Positions 1 to 6,427 of a DNA stretch of 10,220 nt are shown piece after piece (within the stretch, counting starts at the first letter, position 1; each line of letters opens with the position of its first letter). Origin of the DNA: Campylobacteraceae bacterium (GTDB lineage Bacteria > Campylobacterota > Campylobacteria > Campylobacterales > Sulfurovaceae); assembly GCA_027023145.1 (NCBI GenBank), contig JALVWV010000189.1, positions 1-10,220 on the forward strand. The letters are read 5' to 3'. A program made the translations under genes and the position numbers. The notes beneath the pieces were generated by a model, which saw only the letters and a program-made list of their open reading frames with translations, did not search any database and was not told where the DNA came from.

Positions 1-56
1 CGTAAAGACGTTCAATTTGCATAGAGGGTGGAGACCGAAAAATTATCCACACCAAA

Positions 57-163
57 GTGATACGCTGGCGCGTTTTGTTGGACTGAAGTCCAAGCCCCGA
101 AGAGCAGCGAGACAAAAAGGGGCTGGGACTTCAGTCCCACAAACATCGTATGCGATGTATCAC
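57..163. repeat. Nested inverted repeat of REP type
   Basis: Two 24-base arms (75-98 and 119-142) are reverse complements at 22 of 24 positions around a 20-base loop. Each arm contains a small palindrome of its own (GGACT-GA-AGTCC type). Outside them, GTGATAC (57-63) and GTATCAC (157-163) form an outer pair, and CATCG-TATG-CGATG (144-157) is a further small stem. The core GGGACTTCAGTCCC at 125-138 recurs exactly at 7024-7037, so this is probably one member of a dispersed family. Palindromes of this look are often mobilised by REP-associated tyrosine transposases, but no such gene is in the window. It lies downstream of the minus-strand ATPase gene and could also end or stabilise that transcript. 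Confidence 0.7.
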
Positions 164-166
164 ATG

Positions 167-186
167 GGGTGCGTAGTTGTGCACCC
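167..186. repeat. Short stem-loop next to the REP-type element
   Basis: GGGTGC (167-172) and GCACCC (181-186) are perfect inverted arms around an 8-base loop. There is no T-run on either side, so it is not a clear terminator. It lies between the REP-type element and the end of the ATPase gene. The rest of positions 1-239 shows no open reading frame with a ribosome binding site and no RNA gene that I recognise. Confidence 0.45.
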
Positions 187-215
187 GCGTCAATAACGTA
201 GAAATCTCTGAAGCC

Positions 216-239
216 TCTGTCCGCAACTATTCACAGAAT
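216..239. repeat. ATPase-flanking repeat, distal copy
   Basis: The sequence TCTGT, 12 bases, ACAGAAT matches the copy at 1444-1467 at 18 of 24 positions, in the same orientation and with identical spacing between the outer blocks. It ends one base before the stop codon of the minus-strand ATPase gene (240-242). Its inner part is less symmetric than the promoter-side copy: only TCTGT/ACAGA pairs. It may be a decayed second binding site or the trace of a boundary of a mobile or exchanged cassette. Confidence 0.55.
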
Positions 240-1427
240 TCAATACAAAAACCCAAACAACCACAACGGAATACGATACGGGTGGTCGCTGATGAGGGTG
301 TCGACGACGTGGTATGCGTTGCGGAGTTCTTCGAAGACTTCGGGTTCTCCCTCCTTGCGGGTGAGCTGGAAGCGCCATTTGCCGTTGACGACAAACAGGT
401 TGTCTTTGGTGCTGGAGAGTTTGCCGATGGCACTGAGCTGGTTGACAAAAAAGGTTTCCCGGATGTTGGTGATATTGGCTGCAGGGTTGTAAAAGATCCG
501 GAGGTTGGTGTTGTCGATGTAGATGCGGGCAGGTTTGGTCTTTTGTTTGGTGTCCTTATCGGCGGTGACGACGAGCTTGAGCAGACCGGCCTCTTGCATG
601 TAGCGGAGGTAGTCGTAGAGTTTGACCCGGCTGATCCCGGCATCTTCGGCGATGCGGGAGAGGTTGACGCTGCCCGGATCGGTGACGCTGAGGACTTCGA
701 GGACACGGCGCATTTTGTAGGTGTATTTCTGTTCCACTTTCCCGGTACTGACTAGGTCACCATCGAGGGTGGCATTGAGGGAGTCGAGCATGGAGCGGAT
801 GAAGTTGTGTCGGGGGGTGGTGTGTGCCGGATAGTACCCCCGGCGCAGATACGTGCGGATCCCTTTGGCGATGTCAAACTGAGTCGAGAGCTCCCGGGCG
901 ATCTTTTGGTGATCGGCGAGGATGTCGCTGAAGCGGAATACCGGCAGCGGGGTTTCCCGCCCCAGTGACATCAGCTCTCGGAAGGAGAGTCCCTGGAGGC
1001 GATGAAGAGTCAGCCGAGCACCCAGACCCCTTGTATCCATAGCTGGACTACCAGCAAAGAGGATTTGCATCCCCAGTACTTTGTCGTAGATAGCTTTGAG
1101 GGTCTTCTGGAAATGGGGGTGCTTGTGGATCTCATCGATGAGGAGATAGCGGATCCCCTGAGCGTGCATCTCATCGGCAAATTCAACGAGATCGGTGTTG
1201 GCGAGGAAAGGATAGTCGAGGGTGAAGTAGAGGACTTTTTCGACGCCATGCTCTGCGCGGAGGGCTTTGCAGCGCTGGAGGAGGAGCGTGGTCTTGCCCA
1301 TACCGCTGGCGCCGATAATTCCAATGAGGCGATCGTGGGTCTCAAGCTGGGCATACAGCGCCCGATGAAACGTCTCGGGCACAGTCTGGAGTACTTCGTC
1401 TTCGTACTGTCGAAGTCGTGTCAGCAT
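240..1427 (-). CDS. AAA ATPase with winged helix, COG1373-like
   Basis: A 395-residue protein. The N-terminal half is a P-loop ATPase: Walker A GASGMGKTT (residues 39-47), Walker B YLLIDE (94-99), and a sensor-1-like segment ILFAGSP (122-128). The LSFREL segment (147-152) is typical of the COG1373 predicted ATPases that often carry a DUF4143 tail. Residues about 237-285 read as a winged helix (LSRIAEDAGISRVKLYDYL), followed by a beta-rich tail resembling the C-terminal part of this family. The function of such ATPases is mostly unknown, and no substrate can be named here. The ATG is preceded by AAAGG at good spacing. The gene follows yajR on the same strand after 56 bases, and that gap holds a near-perfect operator-like palindrome. 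A related repeat abuts the stop codon. Base composition resembles the neighbours. The family call is fairly safe; the role is unknown. Confidence 0.85.
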   Translation of the reverse strand: MLTRLRQYEDEVLQTVPETFHRALYAQLETHDRLIGIIGASGMGKTTLLLQRCKALRAEHGVEKVLYFTLDYPFLANTDLVEFADEMHAQGIRYLLIDEIHKHPHFQKTLKAIYDKVLGMQILFAGSPAMDTRGLGARLTLHRLQGLSFRELMSLGRETPLPVFRFSDILADHQKIARELSTQFDIAKGIRTYLRRGYYPAHTTPRHNFIRSMLDSLNATLDGDLVSTGKVEQKYTYKMRRVLEVLSVTDPGSVNLSRIAEDAGISRVKLYDYLRYMQEAGLLKLVVTADKDTKQKTKPARIYIDNTNLRIFYNPAANITNIRETFFVNQLSAIGKLSSTKDNLFVVNGKWRFQLTRKEGEPEVFEELRNAYHVVDTLISDHPYRIPLWLFGFLY

Positions 1428-1441
1428 GGTCTACCTTTACT

Positions 1442-1467
1442 ATTCTGTAAATAACTGTTTACAGAAT
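1442..1467. promoter_or_regulatory. 26-bp inverted repeat before the ATPase gene
   Basis: ATTCTGTAAA (1442-1451) and TTTACAGAAT (1458-1467) are perfect 10-base inverted arms with a 6-base spacer. The site ends 14 bases upstream of the ATPase start codon. On the minus strand a TTGACT (1483-1478) lies just upstream of it, so the site would overlap a promoter. The two-fold symmetry with arm centres about 16 bases apart suits a dimeric DNA-binding protein. Because the ATPase carries a winged helix, self-regulation is possible, but this is inference. A diverged copy lies at 216-239. Confidence 0.6.
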
Positions 1468-1483
1468 GGTACCACAAAGTCAA

Positions 1484-2815
1484 TTAACGTTTGAGCAGAA
1501 CCCCTCGGATCGTATCCTCATCAAGCAGATCGTGGTCAAATTTGACCACGATGATTGCCTCGGTTTCGTTGAGGTAAAAGTCGGTGATGCCGTTGAGGCG
1601 CTTGAGGGCGTCCATTTTGTCCTTGTCGTAATGTTCAAACGGGAGGAAGAGGTTGTCCCGGACACCAGGGCTACGCATCCCGATGATCCAGAGTACCCAG
1701 ACGAAGGTTACCGTCAGGACGAGGATTGCCACTCCTCCCCGTCCAAAATGTTCATATGCGTATCCACCGATCGCCCCTCCGAGAAAGATCCCGACATAGG
1801 CAAAGGTGTTAGCCACTCCGAGAGCGGCACCTTTTTGGTGAACTTTGGCAAATTTGCTTACGAAACTCTGGAGAAGGGGCTCGAACATATTGAATCCGAT
1901 GAAGAAAAACGTTGCCCCTACCCCGAACCAGAACAGCGATGTCGCCCACCCCATCAAAGCAAAAGCGGCAGCGACAAATGCGATGGAAGCGAGGAACACT
2001 TCCTTCCCTTTGTTGTATTTTTCGCCAAAGACCGCAGCCGGCCCCATGGCAATGATCCCAAAAAATACGGCCGGAAGGTATACTTTCCAGTATGCTTCGG
2101 CGCCGAGGCCAAAATGTTGCTTCATGACAACGGGGATGATAAAAAACGCAATCGCCATCGTCGAACTGTGAAAAAGGAAAGTAATGTACATCCGCACGAG
2201 GTCTTTGTCCCGAAAGACATGTTTGATCTTCGCTTCTTCTTCGCTGTAACTGTGGACGATCGATGGAGGCTCGGGCACAGCGGTAAAGAGGATCGCCAGT
2301 GCAGCCACTGCCAAGACAGCCGTCAGCCAGAACAGAGCACTGACCGAATAGAAGCCCCCGACGATGGGGCCGATGATCATCGCTGCTGCAAACGACATGG
2401 CAATCGTCATCCCCATGACTGCCATCGCATGCGCTCGCTGGTCTTCGCGGACGTGGTCAGCGATCATAGCGGTCACGACGCTTCCGATCGCTCCGGCTCC
2501 CTGGAGGAAACGGCCAAAGAGGAGCATGTAAATGTTGGACGACATGGCACACACGGCCGAACCTGCGGCGAAGATCAGCAGACCGATCAGCAGGGTTTTT
2601 TTGCGACCGATCTTGTCACTGAGGACACCATAAGGCACCTGAAGAAGTGCCTGGGTCAGAGCATAGCCACCGACCGCCATCCCGGCCAGTGTCGCCGTCC
2701 CGCCCGGCATCCCGAGTGCATACTGTGAGAGGACAGAGAGGACGATAAAGAGACCGAAAAAGCGCAACGCCACAATCATGCTGAGTGGGAGAACTTTTTT
2801 GAAAATTTCTTTCAT
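1484..2815 (-). CDS. YajR-like MFS transporter with C-terminal YAM domain
   Basis: A 443-residue inner-membrane transporter of the major facilitator superfamily with about twelve hydrophobic segments. The signature motif A after the second helix is clear (GVLSDKIGRKK, residues 63-73), and motif-like GRFLQGAGA follows at about 101-109. After the last helix a soluble tail of about 60 residues (from about 384, PFEHYDKDKMDALKRLNG onward) has the beta-alpha-beta pattern of the ferredoxin-like YAM domain known from E. coli YajR, which has a similar total length. The YajR substrate is not established, so export of a drug or metabolite is only a family-level guess. The ATG is preceded by AAGGAACCTCC. 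It diverges from rdgB and runs toward the ATPase gene. A 24-base perfect palindrome lies within the YAM-coding part (1529-1552). Confidence 0.85.
   Translation of the reverse strand: MKEIFKKVLPLSMIVALRFFGLFIVLSVLSQYALGMPGGTATLAGMAVGGYALTQALLQVPYGVLSDKIGRKKTLLIGLLIFAAGSAVCAMSSNIYMLLFGRFLQGAGAIGSVVTAMIADHVREDQRAHAMAVMGMTIAMSFAAAMIIGPIVGGFYSVSALFWLTAVLAVAALAILFTAVPEPPSIVHSYSEEEAKIKHVFRDKDLVRMYITFLFHSSTMAIAFFIIPVVMKQHFGLGAEAYWKVYLPAVFFGIIAMGPAAVFGEKYNKGKEVFLASIAFVAAAFALMGWATSLFWFGVGATFFFIGFNMFEPLLQSFVSKFAKVHQKGAALGVANTFAYVGIFLGGAIGGYAYEHFGRGGVAILVLTVTFVWVLWIIGMRSPGVRDNLFLPFEHYDKDKMDALKRLNGITDFYLNETEAIIVVKFDHDLLDEDTIRGVLLKR
1529..1552. repeat. 24-bp perfect palindrome inside the yajR-like gene
   Basis: The half ATCGTGGTCAAA (1529-1540) is followed directly by its exact reverse complement (1541-1552) with no spacer. 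It encodes the IVVKFDHD stretch of the C-terminal YAM domain. A zero-spacer palindrome suits a protein-binding site better than a hairpin, although an mRNA stem with a few unpaired bases could form. The GGTC/GACC content recalls GntR or TetR operators in a general way only. Confidence 0.6.
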
Positions 2816-2832
2816 GGAGGTTCCTTGTAAGT

Positions 2833-2847
2833 TTTGGTTATAATCAC
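2833..2847 (+). promoter_or_regulatory. Promoter -10 region for rdgB
   Basis: TTTGGTTATAATCAC contains a perfect TATAAT at 2839-2844, 62 bases before the rdgB start. The same layout, TTTGGCTATAATCGC, recurs at 9033-9047 before the aminotransferase gene. No convincing -35 box is seen, as is common for Campylobacterota housekeeping promoters. The element also reads as TATAAC on the minus strand, so it could serve the transporter gene as well. Confidence 0.6.
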
Positions 2848-2870
2848 ACTTATGAAAGTTAAAACGGAGA

Positions 2871-2876
2871 ATTATA
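2871..2876 (-). promoter_or_regulatory. Possible -10 box for the yajR-like gene
   Basis: ATTATA on the plus strand is TATAAT on the minus strand, giving a predicted transcript start near 2864 and a leader of roughly 50 bases. If both this box and the one at 2839-2844 are used as read, the two promoters face each other and overlap. Alternatively TATAGT (2873-2878) could serve rdgB and TATAAC (2842-2837) the transporter, which would make the pair conventionally divergent. Confidence 0.4.
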
Positions 2877-2906
2877 GTCCTATATCGTTAAAAAAAGGTT
2901 AAGAAA

Positions 2907-3503
2907 ATGCAATTAGTCCTTGCAAGCGGCAACAAAGGAAAGCTTCGGGAATTTCAGGCGATGTCGGAGATCCCCATCGTCCCCTTCGGAGAGGTGATTG
3001 AACCGCTTGAGATCGTCGAAGACGGGGAGACGTTTGCCGCAAATGCCCTCATCAAAGCACGGGCGATCTACGAGCGGCTTGGCAGCGGACACATTGTCAT
3101 CGCTGATGATAGCGGCATTTCGGTACCTGTACTTGGCGGCGAACCCGGAATATACTCGGCACGCTATGCCGGAGCTGATGCCACCGACAAAGAGAATTTG
3201 TACAAACTCATTGATGGGCTTAAAGATGCCGGACTGGAACGCACCCCCGCCTACTACACCGCTGCGATTGCCATTGCCAGTGAGTGGGGTGAATACGTAG
3301 TACACGGCTGGATGCACGGGGATGTCATCGCCGAAGCACGTGGTGACAAAGGATTTGGCTACGATCCGATGTTTATCCCCGAGGGGTACGAGCGGACGCT
3401 GGGGGAGTTGGAAGAATCTGTCAAGAAGAGGCTGTCGCATCGGAGCAAGGCGTTGGCATTGGCTGTGCCGATTATTGAGGTATTGAAGGGAAGAGGATTG
3501 TGA
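2907..3503 (+). CDS. rdgB: XTP/dITP pyrophosphatase (RdgB/HAM1 family)
   Basis: A 198-residue cytoplasmic enzyme that hydrolyses non-canonical purine nucleoside triphosphates (XTP, dITP, ITP) to monophosphate and pyrophosphate, keeping deaminated purines out of DNA and RNA. The family motifs are all present: the N-terminal SGNKGKLREF (7-16), the catalytic metal-binding ADDSG (66-70), PGIYSARYAG (80-89), GFGYDP (149-154) and SHRSKAL (177-183). Length is normal. The ATG is preceded by an AAAGG-type site about eight bases upstream. The stop codon overlaps the GTG start of a small membrane protein gene. The call is secure. Confidence 0.95.
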   Translation: MQLVLASGNKGKLREFQAMSEIPIVPFGEVIEPLEIVEDGETFAANALIKARAIYERLGSGHIVIADDSGISVPVLGGEPGIYSARYAGADATDKENLYKLIDGLKDAGLERTPAYYTAAIAIASEWGEYVVHGWMHGDVIAEARGDKGFGYDPMFIPEGYERTLGELEESVKKRLSHRSKALALAVPIIEVLKGRGL

Positions 3504-3712
3504 AAATATTTTTTAAATTGTTTTGGAACCTTTTAGCATCAATAGCCATTGCAGGTGCTATATTCTTTATTGGATTTCTCTTTTCCGAGCTTGGAATAAT
3601 TAGTGTTGAAATTGGAAAAGGACTCTATATAGGAGGATTTCTTTTGGCATTTACTTTTTTTATTGCACGTTTATATAGATTAATAGCAGAAGAAAATAAA
3701 GAAAGCAATTAA
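3500..3712 (+). CDS. Small two-helix membrane protein, AT-rich
   Basis: A 70-residue protein starting at GTG, whose last two bases are the first two of the rdgB stop codon (GTGA). An AGAGGA sequence lies a few bases upstream, so coupled translation is likely. Two hydrophobic segments (about residues 8-29 and 40-58) are joined by a short loop, and the tail is charged (RLYRLIAEENKESN). I do not recognise the family, and no catalytic motif is visible. The coding sequence is much more AT-rich (about two thirds A+T, many TTT, ATA and AAA codons) than all its neighbours, which could mean recent acquisition or relaxed selection. The overlap and ribosome binding site make it likely to be real; its function is unknown. 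Confidence 0.6.
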   Translation: MKIFFKLFWNLLASIAIAGAIFFIGFLFSELGIISVEIGKGLYIGGFLLAFTFFIARLYRLIAEENKESN

Positions 3713-3802
3713 ACGTTACTTGGCGGATACGTGGATCTGCCCTGAAAATAAGGTGTGCAACACCCTACGCGGGATACACAATTATTCCTATCGAAAGTGT
3801 CC
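3713..3802. repeat. Convergent gap with two small stem-loops
   Basis: This gap separates two converging genes. GGCGGAT (3722-3728) and ATCTGCC (3735-3741) pair at 6 of 7 positions, and GGTGT-GCA-ACACC (3752-3764) is a perfect short inverted repeat. Neither is followed by a clear T-run, so a terminator role is only possible. The reverse complement of the second part (GTATC, then GGGTG, then TTGCACACC) resembles 157-186 and may be a remnant of a dispersed repeat. Confidence 0.4.
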
Positions 3803-5221
3803 TTACCCCAGCTTCCCAACTGCCTCCACAAGATCCGTCGCTACCATCCCATAGTCAGCGCCGTCATACATCTCCGCTGCTGCAACCAGCGCTAGTGAGC
3901 CCTGGATGGCAGCGTCAACCCCGCTGTAGCCCTGCGCCAGCAGAGAGACGATCAGGCCGGTCAGTACATCGCCGCTTCCCCCTTTGGCGAGGCGGCTGGT
4001 GCCGAGGGGGTTGATGTAGAGTTTCCCTTCGTTGGTGATGAGCATGTTGGCGCCTTTGAGGAGGAGGGTGGCATGGGGGTAGGCATCCCCGAAGCGGCGC
4101 ACCAGCTCGAAACGGTTTGCCTGGACGTATTCGGTGGTCAGTGTCTCATCGAAGCAATGCCGCCAGAGGCGGATAAACTCCCGGGGATGAGGGGTGAGGA
4201 CGACGGTGCGCTCCTTCTGATCGAGCACCTCAAGCAACGTCGGCTGGTCGAGCCCGTCCGCGTCAATGACGATCGGGGTCATCCCTTTGATGACACTGTT
4301 GCGGAGGAAATCTGCCTCAAAATGGTTCCCCATACCCATCCCGATGGCCAATGCCGTGGCATTGCCGGGGACTTCCGAAGCGGTCATCAGGTACGGCGGA
4401 GGGGTGATCGTTTCGCGTGTCACCAGCGTCACGAGTCCTGCCCCGAAGCGTGTCGCTGCCATCCCGCTGAGGATGCCTGCTCCGGGTTTCTCTCCACAGA
4501 AGACCGCCGCATGCCCGAACGTTCCCTTGTGGGTGTCGAGGGCAAATTCCCGAGTCGGCAGTGCCAGATCATCCCGATCCAGGAGGTAGCTTGCGACGGG
4601 CATCCCTTTGGTGTATTGGTTGTACCGGATCCCCAGATCGACCCGGACGATTTCTCCGACGAGATCCTTGACGCCGTCGGCATAGAGGGACTCCTTGCGG
4701 GCACCCATCGTGATGGTGATATCCGCATCGAAGGCTACCGAGTCCACCGCTCCCTTGTCGTCGATTCCGGAAGGGATATCGCAGGCGATTTTGACGCCGT
4801 TGAGGTCGTTCATCTCGTCGACAAGGGTCTGGGCAGCGGCATCGAGCGGTCGATTGAGCCCTGCTCCGAAAAGGGCATCGACAATGATGTCTGCTTCGCA
4901 CAACCCCTCTACCACCTCAACGTAGTCCAGTTTCTCCGTCCGGCTCAGCTGTTTCTGTGCCATGGGAGATGTGACGCCGAACGGAAGATAGAGTTTGACA
5001 TCACGGATGTTGAACTGCAACTGTCGTGCCAGGGTGATCCCGTCAGCTCCGTTGTTGCCCGGCCCGGCGACAATAAGGATGGATCGCTTCTGGGGGAAGT
5101 GCCTTTCGATGTATTTTTTGATCCCTTTGGCAGCGTGTTCCATCAGGATGTCTTCGGTCAAGCCGTATTCGTCATAGCACCGACGATCCATTTCATAACA
5201 ATCTTTGAAGACTTTTCTCAT
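3803..5221 (-). CDS. nnrDE: Bifunctional NAD(P)HX epimerase/dehydratase
   Basis: A cytoplasmic metabolite-repair enzyme of about 472 residues that restores hydrated NADH and NADPH. The N-terminal YjeF_N domain (about 1-205) epimerises NAD(P)HX; it shows AGPGNNGADG (53-62), DALFGAGLNRP (115-125) and CDIPSGID (147-154). The C-terminal ribokinase-like YjeF_C domain (about 225-472) is the nucleotide-dependent dehydratase; it shows HKGTFGHAAVFCG (231-243), VIDADGL (318-324), LTPHPREF (342-349), LLLKG (386-390) and AKGGSGDVLTG (412-422) with the phosphate-binding GGSGD loop. Both halves look intact. A GTG lies directly before the ATG at 5221, but AAAGGAG sits only two bases from that GTG and five from the ATG, so the ATG is preferred. 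It is convergent with the small membrane gene and divergent from mutY. Confidence 0.93.
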   Translation of the reverse strand: MRKVFKDCYEMDRRCYDEYGLTEDILMEHAAKGIKKYIERHFPQKRSILIVAGPGNNGADGITLARQLQFNIRDVKLYLPFGVTSPMAQKQLSRTEKLDYVEVVEGLCEADIIVDALFGAGLNRPLDAAAQTLVDEMNDLNGVKIACDIPSGIDDKGAVDSVAFDADITITMGARKESLYADGVKDLVGEIVRVDLGIRYNQYTKGMPVASYLLDRDDLALPTREFALDTHKGTFGHAAVFCGEKPGAGILSGMAATRFGAGLVTLVTRETITPPPYLMTASEVPGNATALAIGMGMGNHFEADFLRNSVIKGMTPIVIDADGLDQPTLLEVLDQKERTVVLTPHPREFIRLWRHCFDETLTTEYVQANRFELVRRFGDAYPHATLLLKGANMLITNEGKLYINPLGTSRLAKGGSGDVLTGLIVSLLAQGYSGVDAAIQGSLALVAAAEMYDGADYGMVATDLVEAVGKLG

Positions 5222-5243
5222 CACGACTCCTTTGTGAGTATTT

Positions 5244-5270
5244 TAGCATATTGACTTTCATATTATGCTA
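5244..5270. promoter_or_regulatory. Divergent promoter region of nnrDE and mutY
   Basis: TAGCATA (5244-5250) and TATGCTA (5264-5270) form inverted arms, and TTGACTTT occurs twice (5251-5258, 5273-5280). On the minus strand TGCTAAAAT gives an extended -10-like box just before the nnrDE ribosome binding site. On the plus strand TATTAT (5261-5266) could serve mutY. The assignments are tentative. Confidence 0.35.
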
Positions 5271-5296
5271 TGTTGACTTTTTGTCGGGAATCTGCC

Positions 5297-6286
5297 ATGA
5301 TTCCGGACATGAAAAAGCGAAACAAACCCCATCCCTATTCCACGACGCATGCCGCTATTCAGTCCTGGTATACAGTCCAGGGTCGCCATGATCTCCCCTG
5401 GCGGCAAACCCGTGACCCCTATCGGATCTATCTGAGTGAAATCATGCTTCAGCAGACGCAGGTGGGTACAGTACTCGAGCGGTTCTATTTCCCGTTTCTC
5501 GAGCGTTTTCCGACCCTGGCAAATGTGGCAGCCGCCCCCCAAGAGGCGGTACTCAAGGCCTGGGAGGGGCTGGGGTACTACACCCGGGCACGCAACCTCC
5601 ATGCCACTGCTAAAATGACACAGGGTGTCCTACCACAGACGGCAGCAGAACTCGAACAGCTCCCCGGGATCGGGCGCTCCACCGCAGCAGCGATTGCCTG
5701 TTTTGCGTACGGAGAAGCCGTGCCGATCCTCGATGCCAACGTCCGGAGGATTCTATACCGTTTTTTTCGCCGACGCACGGCGAAAACACCGGAGCTCTGG
5801 CGTATGGCGGAGCGTCTCTTCGACCCGGAACATCCATACGAGTACAATCAGGCGATGATGGACATCGGCGCGACCATCTGTATCCCGAACGCTCCCCGAT
5901 GTTCTTTTTGTCCTTTGCAGTACTCGTGCCGGGGACAGGCACACCCCCAACGCTACCCCACCACGCGCCCCAAAAAAGTCAAACCTGTTCGCAGGCGGAC
6001 GGTGTGGATTTTTACTGATGGTGAGTATTATGGTGTGCGCAAAGGGCAGGAGCGGTTCCTGGGAGGACTATACGGTTTTCCTCAGAGCAACAGAGACCTT
6101 GTCGGTACGTATCTTGGGGATGTGCGCCACCACTACAGCCACTTTACCCTCGAGGGGAGAGTGGTGCTGACCGATGAGTGTCCGGAGGAAGAGGTCCAGA
6201 TGCACTCGCTGGATGCGATCGAAGCTCTGCCTCTGAGCACGGCGGACAAAAAAGCCTTGCAGTTACTGAAGCACCATCTCTCCTGA
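5297..6286 (+). CDS. mutY: A/G-specific adenine DNA glycosylase MutY
   Basis: A base-excision repair enzyme that removes adenine mispaired with 8-oxoguanine; about 329 residues from the chosen start. It shows the catalytic Glu in SEIMLQQTQV (Glu48), the helix-hairpin-helix LPGIGRSTAAAI with the MutY-type Ser in place of the Nth lysine, the catalytic Asp in VPILDANVRR (Asp146), and the iron-sulfur cluster cysteines spaced C-x6-C-x2-C-x5-C (195, 202, 205, 211). The C-terminal third (from about 225) is a short NUDIX-like 8-oxoG-recognition domain ending in GLYGFPQ and beyond. Three in-frame ATGs exist (5270, 5297, 5309). The first has no ribosome binding site and lies in the probable promoter; the second has GGGAA six bases upstream; the third is also possible. 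The function is secure, the start is not. Confidence 0.93.
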   Translation: MIPDMKKRNKPHPYSTTHAAIQSWYTVQGRHDLPWRQTRDPYRIYLSEIMLQQTQVGTVLERFYFPFLERFPTLANVAAAPQEAVLKAWEGLGYYTRARNLHATAKMTQGVLPQTAAELEQLPGIGRSTAAAIACFAYGEAVPILDANVRRILYRFFRRRTAKTPELWRMAERLFDPEHPYEYNQAMMDIGATICIPNAPRCSFCPLQYSCRGQAHPQRYPTTRPKKVKPVRRRTVWIFTDGEYYGVRKGQERFLGGLYGFPQSNRDLVGTYLGDVRHHYSHFTLEGRVVLTDECPEEEVQMHSLDAIEALPLSTADKKALQLLKHHLS

Positions 6287-6327
6287 TCTCCCCGTACACT
6301 ATCAACTGTCCACCATCCACCAATTTA

Positions 6328-6380
6328 TTTACATTTGTTCACACTTCATTGACAACCTATTCGCAAAAGTGTCCTATGAT
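6328..6380 (+). promoter_or_regulatory. Promoter region with three TTNACA repeats
   Basis: TTTACA (6328-6333), TTCACA (6338-6343) and TTGACA (6349-6354) recur with 10- and 11-base steps, which is one helical turn each. This suits tandem binding of an OmpR-family regulator, and such a gene lies downstream. TATGAT (6375-6380) is a plausible -10 box, though its spacing from TTGACA is 20 bases, so that hexamer may be a regulator half-site rather than a -35. A small stem TCCCAA-GAAG-TTGGGA follows in the leader (6388-6403). Confidence 0.4.
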
Positions 6381-6427
6381 TGCACTATCCCAAGAAGTTG
6401 GGAAACAAAGATTTAAAGGACACACAA

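Noticed and set aside
177..755. A 192-codon plus-strand frame at the left end, opposite the ATPase gene
   Set aside because: It is acidic low-complexity sequence caused by codon bias of the minus-strand ATPase gene.
1466..2728. A 420-codon open frame on the plus strand opposite the yajR-like gene
   Set aside because: Its product is rich in His, Asp, Arg and Pro without any fold or motif, there is no ribosome binding site, and the opposite strand encodes a clear transporter.
5222..5224. GTG as the start codon of nnrDE
   Set aside because: The ribosome binding site is only two bases away; the adjacent ATG at 5221 has better spacing.
4073..5254. A 393-codon open frame on the plus strand opposite nnrDE
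   Set aside because: It is a shadow of the well-conserved NAD(P)HX repair gene, with no recognisable domain.
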